NCBI GenBank assembly: GCA_001792895.1
Contig: MARA01000006.1
Location: forward strand, 1,116,001-1,180,000
Length of the DNA stretch: 64,000 nt
Origin: Lentinus brumalis
Lineage: Eukaryota > Basidiomycota > Agaricomycetes > Polyporales > Polyporaceae
Direction of reading: 5' to 3'
The notes below the pieces were generated by a model that worked only from the letters and a program-made list of their open reading frames with translations, ran no database searches and had not been told where the DNA came from. Of the stretch, positions 45,401 through 55,949 are shown piece after piece (position 1 is the first letter of the stretch; every line of letters starts with the position of its first letter). The position numbers were made by a program, and so were the translations under genes.

Positions 45401-48400
45401 CGGTCTTCCTTGAGCGCCTTGTCGAAGGAGCCCTCGCTGACGATGCGTCCGTCTGCCCCAAGCGCGACAACAAACTCCGCGACAGGTCGAGTGAGCGCTA
45501 CGTTGTGGCTCTGCGGGGAACTATGCTTTGAGTAATCCCGTAATGTACCCGAGAGGATGTCGGACTTACGACCAGGATGACAGTACGGCCACGGAGGAGG
45601 TCTCCCTTAAAGCACTTATCGACAATCCAGCGTCCCGTGTGCACGTCCAGGGCAGCGAGCACCTGCGCACGATGTCAGTTTCCTATGCTCTTTCTCGGTA
45701 GCTGGAAGGCAGGGATCGTCGAAGACTTACATCGTCCAGCAGCAAGATCTCAGCAGAGGAGTATACGGCGCGAGCGAGCGTGATGCGTGCCTTCTGTCCG
45801 CCACTGCCAAGGTCGCTGTTAGCACTTGTGTTCCACTGCCGGACATATTGACTAACCTCAATGTGATACCCTTTTCGCCCACCTCCGTCTGATCCCCGGC
45901 CTCGAACAGACTGAGATCGCGCTCCAGAGCACATTGCTTGATGACTGAAGAACCGCATCTAGACTAGACCCGCGAGACGCGCTTCATGTTCCCTCACCTT
46001 TGTTGTATCGAGCCTCGTCATATAGCGAGCCAAACAATATGTTGTCCTGGAAGCGACATGTCAGACTGAGCATAGCTCGGAGTCCATTCCAGCAGTTACA
46101 TACCCGGATGGTTTCGCTCTGGATCCATGATTCCTGCGCTGCATAGGCAACACCGCCACTTCTCGGGACGCTAACGAACGAGTCGGGTCCCGATGGTATC
46201 GCATGCATCTCGCCTGAACATGTTTGAGTTCAGCCAATGCCCATATGCCCAAGATGATTGCGGGACTGACCGAGCAACGCCATGAGCAGAGAGGTCTTCC
46301 CCGAACCGGTCGGCCCGACGACCAAGTTGATGCTGCTGCGCTTGAAGATCACCTCGTTCTCGATGTTTAGCACGAACATGCGCTGGCTGCTTCCCTCTGA
46401 AGTCGCGGGAGTGGCAGGAGTGGAGCCCGCCGCGTCCTTGGCCCAAGTGAAGGTAGTCCGCGCGATGCCAAGCACGTCCATCTCCTGCGCCGCACGCGCA
46501 AACACGGCGGCCCCATCGCTACCGTTCTTCTTCTCTTCGAACTCGTCGAGCAGCTCGGTCTATGTTTAGGTGAGCACGGAGACGCCGGGAAGCGCTAGTG
46601 ACGAGTCTACCTTGTGCATGAACTCATTGATGCGGTCGAGCGATACTCTGGCTGAGGGACAAGGGTGAGCGGTGTCGCTATTAGAAAGACGTTGGAACGA
46701 CGATCTGCAACATACCTTGGGTCAGGACCGGGATGACATAGAATATCATGTGTAGCTGATGTTGAATGGTCTCGAATGCTGCCATGCGTTGTCAAATGAC
46801 ACCCTTTGAAAGTCCTACTCATATGCGCTCACCCGCGTAGGAAGAGAACAAACGAGACGCTGCGAAGGGATCAGTCGCAAGCGAGGCTGTTCAAAGGACC
46901 AGTAACGAACCTGTCAACTCTCCACCGAAAAGCATCGTCTGAATTAGAAGCGTGAGCCATCCCGCTTCGTCGGCGTTCGAGAACTAAGCTCCTCACATAT
47001 GCACCGAACGTAAAGGCCATGGTGAAGAGCGGGATACTGAAGCTGCGATTCAAGGTGAATCTCTTCGGCACGGCGGGGGTAGAGAAGCCGCTACACTCAC
47101 TTGATGCAGTTGTTGACCAGCTCCAGGAACTTCGTCTTGCGGAGAAACTTGAGCTCTGCTTCTCTGCGTTCCTCAATCTGACCGGCCACACGCCGCTCCC
47201 ATCCGAAGAGTTTGATCATCCGGACGACGTTCAGAACTGCAGTATGTCAGCATAGCTATTTCTGTATCGATCAGTGGTCGGTACAACGCACTTTCGTTGA
47301 TAAGCTGCACACGCGCGTCGGTCTTGACATCCACTATAGGTCAGGCACGGGGCATATGGCATACTCAGACGGTAGTCGTACCTTGGCCATCTTGCCCGTC
47401 TGGAAGCTCTGTATCCAACTACTCAAGTAACCGGGCACGGGCAGCAGAACACACATGCATGCTAGGCCGATGAAGGCACTGTACAAGACGCACTCACGTC
47501 AGCGGCAGTTTCTCTACTTGCAAACGGACGACCGCTCACCTCCATCCCAAGATATTGTAGACGAAAATAATGGACGACCCAATGAGGACAGGAACCTCGA
47601 CAACTGGAACATTGCATCGGTCAGTGACTAAGTGTCAGTTTCCCGTACTCCAGAGACACACTCACATAGCTTTAGCCAGAACTTGTTACCGGTCTTGATA
47701 TTGTTCAGATCGCTAGTGACCAAGTTGTTCAGCCGTCCCAAGAGATGACCCTTATTGCCTGTGGTAGCGATACCGTCTTCAACGGCCTCCGCACCGTCGG
47801 ACGTCTCCGCTTTCACCCGGATGCGCAGAGCATGCTCGAATAGCAGCGCCGTGACTATTGCTTCGATGCGCGCTCCTACAACACTCTGCGAATGGAAGGT
47901 ATGACATGAAGGTCGTCACGCAGTAGCCTGACACGTACGGCGATCCACTGTGTCCACTCTTCGCAGAACGTGACCGCCATAGGCCCGACGAGCAAGAGGA
48001 TCGACCATGCCCAAGGGTAGATGTTTGACTTGTGACCGCCGACCTCGAGGTAGCTGGGCAGAGATTGATTAGCTTCGGCCAACTCTTCTACCTGGTCAGA
48101 CGTACGCAAGGAGCCCTTTTGCAGCGATGGCTCGGCTCAGTGCCAGGACGGACTGCAACGACAAGTTAGCTACGGCGTACACCGGGGGCTGATGTACATG
48201 ACTCACGCCTAACGCCGCAAGGAGAGAGAAAGCAAAATATTCCTTGCCTGGAAGATACTTAACGGTCAACGGGAGGGGACAACATTCATATTTGATCCCT
48301 TACGGAAGACTCTCAGTAATCCCCAGAACAAGTGTTCCTCTCTCCCGAGCTGGAACGGGTCAATTTTCTGTAGATGACCGTGAGCACGAGCATACCGCAG

Positions 48401-49367
48401 GTATTCGGGGGCAAACACACCTTGAAACTGCGTTCAGTGAGGTTCTTCGTAGTGTTCATATCGGCTAGAGGAGGAAAGTCATCGAGGGGAAGGTGCTCAA
48501 CGCGAGATGCCTTGGAGACAGTCTCGTTGAGCCAATTGAACAGCACGAGGGAGAAGATTGAGCTGGTCTGCTGTTTGCTGGGACTCGCCATGGGTTCCTA
48601 TTGTGAAGCATAAAGGTGAGTGAAGCAATCGAAGGTAGGTATGGACACCCACATTTAGCTTATATGGCTTGTAGACGCGGGGAGTGAGCAGCGGAAGCAC
48701 GACCGCAGCGTCCAAGAGCAGAAACATCTTCACCCAGAGGACGACACCATCCGCAGCATCTGCGGGGTCCCGGTCCCTAAGCATAAGCGGGAGTACGTCG
48801 CGGTATGCATATACGCCAAGAGTGACGAGCAACACCGAGTTGAAGTGTGCTGCGAGAAGCCGACTTTGCTGACGAGAGAGCAGCCATGCCAAGGCCAATG
48901 CGGATGTATAGCCCTGTGGGTTTATACAGTCAGCAGTGAGCACAGTACTACGACAGAGTAAGACTCACGTAGACCTCGCACTCGACAAAATCCGGCCACC
49001 ATGAGGCATTCGGATTGCGATCGTGGCGCCCGAGTAGCGTAGCAAGTGAAAGGCCTAAGAGCAATACGCAACAGACAAGCCGTGCAGACTTGGCCAAGAA
49101 TATGGCGGGTCCACCCGCTCGCTGTAAAAGACAATGGAGCGTGTTCCGCTGTACGACCGGTTCCGCGGCGCAGCCCTCGCCCTCCGGACGCAGCACAGGC
49201 GCGTACTTGGGTGAAGAACTCGTCCAGCGTGCTTGGACTACATGCAGGGCGAGCAACACCACCGACACCCCAGCACCATACAGGGGAATGATCCGCGTAT
49301 CCTCCTTGAAGTATCTGTGTAACTCGTCAGCGAAACAGTTCGCATTCTCATCTATCGAGGCACGCAT
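42453..49367 (-). CDS. ABC transporter, ABCC (MRP-like) family, two half-transporters
   Basis: Full-length ABCC exporter in many small exons. Order from the N-terminus: hydrophobic segments of an extra N-terminal domain (VSVVLLALHVV, LVCCVLLLGLSLATLL, near 48.5-49.3 kb); the linker SIFSLVLFNWLNETVSKASR and HLPLDDFPPL; TMD1 (46.6-48.3 kb); NBD1 with GPTGSGKTSLLMALLG (about 46.3 kb), LSGGQKARITLARAVYSS (rebuilt across a phase-2 intron) and ILLLDD; linker rich in Lys/Glu (about 45.3 kb); TMD2 (43.8-45.1 kb); NBD2 with GRTGSGK|SSLTLALLR, LSVGQRQIIALARAI and LLILDE; and the tail LLHKKGGYFRGLVDESSD ending SLEGCSI. The family exports organic anions, conjugates or drugs across the plasma or vacuolar membrane; substrate not predictable. 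The start at 49367 (MRASIDENANCFADEL) is tentative. Confidence 0.8.
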
Positions 49368-50449
49368 CGCAGACGACGAGACCGGATAACTGTCCGTTTG
49401 GTGCCGGTACCCGGTTCGTCGCGTTGAATATTGGCGACCGAAAGCAACGTGTTCAGGACGACTCCCGAAGGGGAGGGCACGCACCTAGGTTGCATAGGGA
49501 GGTCGTCGTAGTGAATGTGCAGGGGAGAAGGACGATGGACAGAGGGACACTGACTAGGTAGGTCCATATACTTGAACCGAACACTGACGCGTCGCACTGA
49601 CGCGTCGCGGTACGCGCGCGGCGCAAGCAAGAAGAACCTCGATTCCCAGGCGGGGGATGGTTGCCTTGATGCCGGAGTTGTCGCGGTCGTTATCAGCCGG
49701 GCGCCAGGAACTGCGTGCAGTGATATGGTATGGCATTGACTTGCGGGAGATGCAGCCCTTAGATTTGTAGCACCGAGCCTGTCGTACTACTACGGGCCTG
49801 TACCGCACAGTCTTCTTCAGTCCGCAAATCGAGTGTCGTCTTCATTCTCAATAAAAGGAGACTCGCCGTAGCTGGCCCCGGCGAGTACTTACTTGAAAGT
49901 TGAGGTTGAACTTGAAGCACGCGTTCAAAGACAGGCGCCGTGTCGGTCAATGCCGAGCGGGTCTTGCTGGCTTTGAACTCGCTCTGCGGCTATATGTAAC
50001 CTTGTCGACGTCCTCAACGTTATATGCTCGCAACGACACTCAGTATCTGATTCATCACCAGGTCTATATTGACCTCACCGTTGGAACCAGAACGTCGCTG
50101 TGGTACTCATGAGCGTCTTGTGGTCAGTGCTCGGCAAGCGATGGCACTTGAGGGCGATTCTGACGGCCTCGCGACAAGTTAACAGGTGTATTGTACTATT
50201 TTCGGCGCAACGGCTCCTGTGTCCAGAGAGGCTCGCGCGTGTGCTGCTCGGTGAAGCTCCAAGATGCATTTCCGTGCAGTGGGACCTCAGCGCTGAATCA
50301 GGTAATATTCCCCCAAAACGTATACGTGTAGTCCAGCTCACCATGTCCCTGTCTGTCGTGTTCAGGTACTTCCTGCCACACCGACGATACTCACATGATG
50401 GAGCTGAGTTGCGTGTACCCTCATCATCTTACGCTCGACGACAATTCCC
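49368..50449. other. Stretch between the ABC transporter and K14
   Basis: 5' region of the transporter and upstream region of K14. Minus-strand frames at 49352-49950 are short and may hold an extra upstream exon of the transporter, which I could not join. Nothing else supported. Confidence 0.35.
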
Positions 50450-50465
50450 ATCAAAATGATGAGCT
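50450..50465 (+). promoter_or_regulatory. Subfamily-C upstream element of K14
   Basis: CATCAAAATGATGAGC, one mismatch from the site before K15, about 119 bp before the chosen K14 start. Contains the inverted TCAT/ATGA pair. Confidence 0.4.
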
Positions 50466-50568
50466 ATGGAACGGCCGCCCCAGAGCGCCGTGGCGTGGCT
50501 CACCCTAGAAATACCGCAACTGCATGCCATCTTCGGCGGAAACCTCCCCTCCGCCTCGTCCTCAAACC

Positions 50569-51925
50569 ATGGAAGCTCGCGCGGACCACTCCTCTGATCC
50601 CATCTTCTGGAAGAATCTGTTTGGAGGGCTGAGTAACGCTGAGTTCTTCTGGCGCGACCATTACAAGTTCCTAGAGGAAAAGGGTTACAGGCTGCGCTCT
50701 CGATATAGCTCCGACTGGAAGCCCTCTTGGCTTAGCACGAATCGAAAGCCCGTTGAATGTGAGGATGGACAACCTCCATTTGTGAGTCCTTCTGCGGGTT
50801 GTCTGGGGACTCGGACACGTTCATCATGCTGAGCAATCAACAGAGAGTGACCACCATGCAAGCCACGCGGACCTCGGACGGTCGCGTTGTGGTATTGAAG
50901 CAAATTTGGGAGGAGGATACCCCCACTGAGGTGGACATTACGCGCTTCCTCTGCGACAAGCGCAACGCTTCAGCTCCGGAGAATCACTCGGTGGTTTTCT
51001 ACGACGTCCTGCAATCGCCCATCTACGACGTCTCTTTCCTCGTCATGCCGTTCCTGATGCGTGTACACGACATCAGGTTTGCCACAGTCGGCGAAGTCAT
51101 GGAGTGTTTCCGCCAGGTCTTCGAGGTGAGTTCTCCGTCATTCCGTGTGCCTCATCACTCAACTTTCACGCAGGGAGTACGCTTCCTCCATCACCATTTT
51201 GTGTCGCACCGGTGAGCCCGGTAACTTCCCTCTATCACGCTCATAAGCTGACGGGCATATATCGCACGTAGTGACGTGCAGATATTGAATATCATGATGG
51301 ACCCCATGCCGTTAATATCGGAAGTTCCTCATCCCGTCTGGGAGCACAGGAGTTACGTCAATCCCAAACGCAGAATCAAACGGCGCACCCGCACAGACCA
51401 TCCAGTCCGGTACTACATCATCGACTTCGGATTGTCGAGGAAGTTTTCCCCTGGAGAGCCGCACGTGGCCCCCATTGTCTTCGGCGGCGACAAGAGCGTG
51501 CCGGAATACAAGAATGCTCCTGGAGACTGCGATCCTTTCAAGGTCGACATCTACCATCTCGGGAACATGATTCGAGAGGACTTCATGCAGGTGTGCCGCC
51601 GAGTATCCTCCGTGGATGCCATGTCTTTGTTGACCACAGGGCGATCGTATAGGAAAGTCTTTCCCTGGACTTCATGCATCCGCTCGTGGAACAGATGACT
51701 CGCGAGGAGCCGAGCGACCGTCCCACGATTGAGCAAGCCATGCAAGAATTCGAGCAGTTGCTTGGATCGCTCTCGTATTGGAAGTTGCGCTCTCGCTATG
51801 TGTATCGCGACGAGGTCTTGGGGAGGCCGTTCCGTGCTGTTCGTCATGTGTTCCGGCTCATCAGGTGGATCTTGACCAGAACTCCTGCCGTACCCACACA
51901 CCAAGCCATAGCTTCCGATGCCTGA
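50569..51925 (+). CDS. K14: kinase-like protein, subfamily C
   Basis: Starts MEARADHSSDPIFWKNLFGG, matching K15; an ATG at 50524 would add 15 residues, but the shared upstream element then sits at a different distance from K15, so 50569 is preferred. Motifs: EFFWRDHYKFLEEKGYRLRS, SWLSTNR, CEDG; VVVLKQIWE with the lysine; PENHSVVFYDV; VMPFLMRVHDIRF; micro-exon GVRFLHHHFVSHR; HRD as CG + T GAC; LNIMMDPMPLI; YYIIDFGLSRKFS; GGDKSVPEY; DIYHLGNMIRED; DRPTIEQA; tail RYVYRDEVLGRPFRAVRHVF ending IASDA. It keeps HRD, unlike subfamily B. Predicted intact. Confidence 0.8.
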
Positions 51926-52403
51926 ATATACCTGACTTTGTGTGCGTTCGTCGCTGGCCCAAGCACATCAGTATGCCACTGCGGGATACATTTCCTTCAA
52001 GGTGCGCTTCATCATGGCTCGGCCTCATGTGCGACGATCACATCGCCAGGCCTCGGACGTATACATCCTTGTATGTGAGTACGATCAATTCATAACCAAG
52101 TAGAGATGCGGTATTCAGGATGAGGAGAAGATATTTCTAGAAGCGCAATCAGCGCGTCATGTTCCGTCCCCACGAAGTCACGATTCATTGCAAGTTTATA
52201 AGTTGCCTATGCCCCAAGGTGCGCTCTGCTGCAACTACTTATACGCAACAGACTAAGCGTCCCAAGATGAGACCAGCCGCAACGCTGCGTGTGTAATCTA
52301 CTAACCTTAACGTCCCATCATTCTGTCGTGCCTAGGTACATCTGGATCGATGTCACTCAAATGAAGGAGCTGGCAGCATCATTCCGCGCTCATCGAGAAT
52401 GCT
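51926..52403. other. Intergenic stretch between K14 and K15
   Basis: No gene seen; 3' flank of K14 and upstream region of K15. Confidence 0.4.
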
Positions 52404-52419
52404 CATCAGAATGATGAGC
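52404..52419 (+). promoter_or_regulatory. Subfamily-C upstream element of K15
   Basis: CATCAGAATGATGAGC, 114 bp before the K15 start; followed, as at K14, by a GGCCGCC/GGCGGCC-like block. Confidence 0.4.
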
Positions 52420-52517
52420 GACGGAGTGGGCGGCCATGAGCGCAGGTCAGCCTAAGTAGATAAGTCTACTGCAGGTGCAAGCGTGATTGCGTTGAACATC
52501 CCTCTCATTCTCGAACC

Positions 52518-53873
52518 ATGCAAGCTCGCGTTGACTATTCCTCTGATCCAATGTTCTTCAAGAATATGAACGGCGGGCTCAGTAATGCCGAGTTCTTCTG
52601 GCGCGATCATTACAGGTTTCTAGAGGAGAAGGGGTACAAGTTGCGTCCGCGATACAGCCCCGACTGGAAACCCTCTTGGCTCAACACGAACCGAGATCGC
52701 TTTGAATGCGAAGATGGAGAACCTCCGTGGGTAAGTCCTTTATCGAGTTCTACACAGGAATATCTGGGACGCATCCATCATGCTGAGTGCGACTCACTTT
52801 AATAGACAGTGACCACGCTCCCAGCGACGCGAATCTCGGACGGTCAGATCGTGGTGTTGAAGCATATCTGGAAGAAGAACACACCCACTGAGGTGAAGAT
52901 CACTCGTTTCTTCTGCAACAAGCGCAACGCCTCGGACCCCGAGAATCACTCGGTGTTCTGCTACGACGTCCTGCAATCGCCTATCTACGAGGTGGCCTTC
53001 CTCGTCATGCCCTTCCTGATGCGTGTACACGACGTCAGATTCGCCACAGTCGGGGAGGTCATGGAGTGTCTCCGTCAGATCTTTGAGGTGAATGGCTCCT
53101 TCGTTTGGTGGTTCTAACACTCAATCCTGCACGTAGGGACTGCGCTTCATCCATCGTCATAACGTGGCACATCGGTGAGAACGACGACTCCCTCTCTACA
53201 ACTATTGCTGACAGGGCGTAGCGACATCCACATATTCAACATCATGATGGACCCCATGCCCCTCCTCTCAGAAATTCCTCATCCCGTCTGGGAGCGCAGG
53301 AGTTACGTCGACCCGAAACGCAAAGTCAAACGATACATTCGCACAGACCATCCCGTCAGATACTACATCATCGACTTCGGACTCTCGGATAAGTTCTCCC
53401 TTGGAGAGCCGCACATATCCCCCATTGTCTTGGGAGGCGACAAGAGCGCGCCAGAATACAAGAACGCTCCTGGAAACTGCAACCCGTTCCACCTGGACAT
53501 TTATCCTCTCGGTAGCATGATTCGCCAGGATTTTATTCAGGTGTGCCAACGAGTCTCCTCTCCGGTGCGCCGTGTGTGTGCTGAGCATGGGACGGTTGTG
53601 TAGGAAAGCCTATCCTTGGGCTTCATGCAACCCCTCGTAGATCAAATGACTCGCGAGAGGCCGGACGACCGTCCTACAATTGACCAAGCGATGCAACAGT
53701 TAGAGCAGTTGATAAGATCGCTATCCCAGCGACAGTTGCGCTCTCGCTATGTGTATCAGGATGAGATCGTGGGGACCTTTCGCGCCATCCGTCATGTATA
53801 CCGGACCACCAGGTGGCTTGTGGCCAGAACTCCCGCCGTACCCACATACAGAGCTCGAGATGCAAACGTCTGA
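52518..53873 (+). CDS. K15: kinase-like protein, subfamily C
   Basis: Tandem neighbour of K14. Starts MQARVDYSSDPMFFKNMNGG. Motifs: EFFWRDHYRFLEEKGYKLRP, SWLNTNR, CEDG; IVVLKHIWK; PENHSVFCYDV; micro-exon GLRFIHRHNVAHR; HRD as CAT CG + C GAC; FNIMMDPMPLL; YYIIDFGLSDKFS, where Asp replaces the Arg after DFGLS; GGDKSAPEY, closer to the canonical APE than other members; DIYPLGSMIRQD; DRPTIDQA; tail ending RARDANV. No break found. The catalytic Lys, HRD, Asn and DFG are kept. Confidence 0.8.
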
Positions 53874-54089
53874 AAATCGAATGTACTCGTGTATGCTTCC
53901 ACTTACTGGCAGACAAGTAATGGTTGCCCGTTCTTCCGCAACAGAAGCACTGCGACGCCTGCATTCTCGACGCGGCAGAGGCCCTGACTAGTGACTTCCG
54001 GGACTTGCCAGGATAGCTCATCGAGGGTAGATAACAATCTAGACGTCCTTGTTAAATACAGCAACCGTCCTGAAACCCAAAGTCATGAA

Positions 54090-55409
54090 TCAGGCTTTCT
54101 TAGGAAGCCCATCCGAACCCAATAGTGAGTCCTCGGCACCCAGAGTGCGCGGACCATCGCCGACACGAGTATGGATGAGGCCCTTTACCGCGCCGACACC
54201 GTATGGCTTTGCAACGGCCTCATTGAACCCCGGGATCACCTTGGGCTGCACGCCGGCAGCGCCAAAGAGACCGAAGGGATCCTTGAACTTCTCGGCCTGG
54301 GGGAAGTACTTCACGATGAGCTCGACGATCTCCTTGATGTTCTCCTTGGGCGCGTAGATGACCGCGTTCGGGCCCGCGTCGTACGTGTAGGCGGCCTTGA
54401 GCTTGCCGCCGTTCGCGACGGCGACGCGGTTGTACTCGACGATGAGCGCGATGATCGCGCGCGAGACGTCGTTCATGTAGAAGATCGGGGGCTCGGTGTC
54501 GAGCGCGACGGCGTGGAACTGGTTCGAGTCCGCCATCGTGATCCGCGCGAATGCGTCAAAGTCGCGCGCGCGGATGGCCTCGGAGATGGCGGCCATGCGC
54601 TGCGGGACGACGTGCTTGATGCGGTGCTGGAGCAGCGGGGACGTCTCGACGGTGCGCTGCATGCCCGAGGTCGAGGACGTGCCCTTCTTCTCGTCGTTCA
54701 CGACGCAGATGAGCGCGTGGATGTCCGGCCAGTGCTCGCGCGGGGCGACCTCGACGGCGTACGAGTCGGAGCCGTCGGCGCGCTCGCCCATCTGCCACGC
54801 GACGAAGCCGCCGAAGAGGGAGCGGCAGGCGGACCCGGAGCCCTGCCGCGCGATGAGTGACAGGCGGGAGGCGTCCGCGGGGAGCTGGTAGAGGGCGGAG
54901 AGGGACGCGACGAGGGCGGCGAAGCCGGACGCGGAGGAGGCGAGGCCCGCCGCGGTCGGGAAGTTGTTGTGCGACGCGATGTGGACGGGGAAGGCGGCGA
55001 TCTTTCGAGGCGTCGGCGTCGGCGTCGAGATGCATACACGAGAACGTGCGGGCTCACCTTGGGCAGACTCGGGTCCTGCTCCTCGAGCTGTTTGCGGAGT
55101 GCTCTCATCTCCTTGATGCATGTCGCCAGCCGGCCGCCATCCTTGATCTCCTCCTCGACGCCGTTGAGCCAGAGCCTGTCCTTGTCGAAGGAGGGGTCAG
55201 CGCGGGATGTTGTCGTCGACCGCAGATGGTCCTGGTCGAGCGTGACGGAGAGGGAGGAGTTGGTGGGGAGGATGAGCTTCGTGTCGCGCTTGCCCCAGTA
55301 CCTGGGCGGTGTCAATCCTGGACGATGTCAATCGCATTGTGCAGATCAAGACGCACTTTATGCATGCGATGTTGACCGGCGCGGATGCGGTTGCTTGGTA
55401 GACAGTCAT
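54090..55409 (-). CDS. MVD1: Mevalonate diphosphate (pyrophosphomevalonate) decarboxylase
   Basis: Catalyses ATP-dependent decarboxylation of mevalonate 5-diphosphate to isopentenyl diphosphate, the last step of the mevalonate pathway to sterols and other isoprenoids; GHMP kinase superfamily, cytosolic. Three exons: 55409-55357, 55301-55058, 55001-54090; 402 aa, the usual size. Key features: N-terminal ASAPVNIACIKYWGKRD, with the Lys codon split by intron 1; LPTNSSLSVTLDQ; the ATP/phosphate-binding NNFPTAAGLASSASGFAAL; FGGFVAWQMG; DAGPNAVIYA. Codon use in exon 3 is very GC-rich, creating a long antisense frame that is not a gene. Divergent from CCR4 across 540 bp. High confidence. Confidence 0.93.
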
Positions 55410-55949
55410 GGCGGCGTATAGAGGAGGTTGGGGGAGGAGGAGAAGGGGGTTTGGCGGCTTAAGTAGCGACTAGAACTCATTGCACGATGTCTTCAAATCG
55501 TGAAATCGTACGGCTTGTGTGGACGAATTGCCTGATTGGGAAATGGAGATCTCCCAATTTACGCTCGACTCGGAGCGATGGAACAGCAGCAGATGCCTCG
55601 TATTTGTCGCAGTGAACCGCGCGATTTGTGGGACGTTCTCGCTCTATCTCGAGCTGTATGTTATGCCCGGCAAACTTGCGAATTGCGAAGGACTCTCGAG
55701 GAAAAGAGTCTGAAGTCCGTGTAATGGACTGCTTAGTCAGCGCCGGGCGCTCAGATTGCTGTGCTCGTCATCGTCGGCGGAGGGGGCAAACACTCCACGC
55801 TCGCTGTTCTTCACGACGACCACGACCATCCCGACGCCGACGACGCTCTCCTTCTCGCTGTTTCAATAGTCGTTCTCTCCTCTCCTCTTTTCTTCCCGCC
55901 CTTCCCCTCCCTCCTTCCTTTCAGACTGGCGACCCTCTCCGCCAATGCC
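55410..55949. promoter_or_regulatory. Divergent intergenic region MVD1 / CCR4
   Basis: 540 bp between two start codons. A strong pyrimidine tract at about 55860-55921 ends in TTTCAG, which could be a 5'-UTR intron acceptor of CCR4 or a pyrimidine-rich promoter, both common in basidiomycetes. Confidence 0.35.

Noticed and set aside
45790..45850. Degenerate GSGGQ signature in NBD1 of the ABC transporter
   Set aside because: The G before SGGQ is intron sequence; splicing TTGAG|...|TGGCGGACAG gives the normal LSGGQ.
54171..54860. 229-codon plus-strand open frame opposite MVD1
   Set aside because: It is the antisense shadow of very GC-rich MVD1 coding sequence; composition (Arg/Gly/Asp-rich) and lack of any motif fit a shadow.
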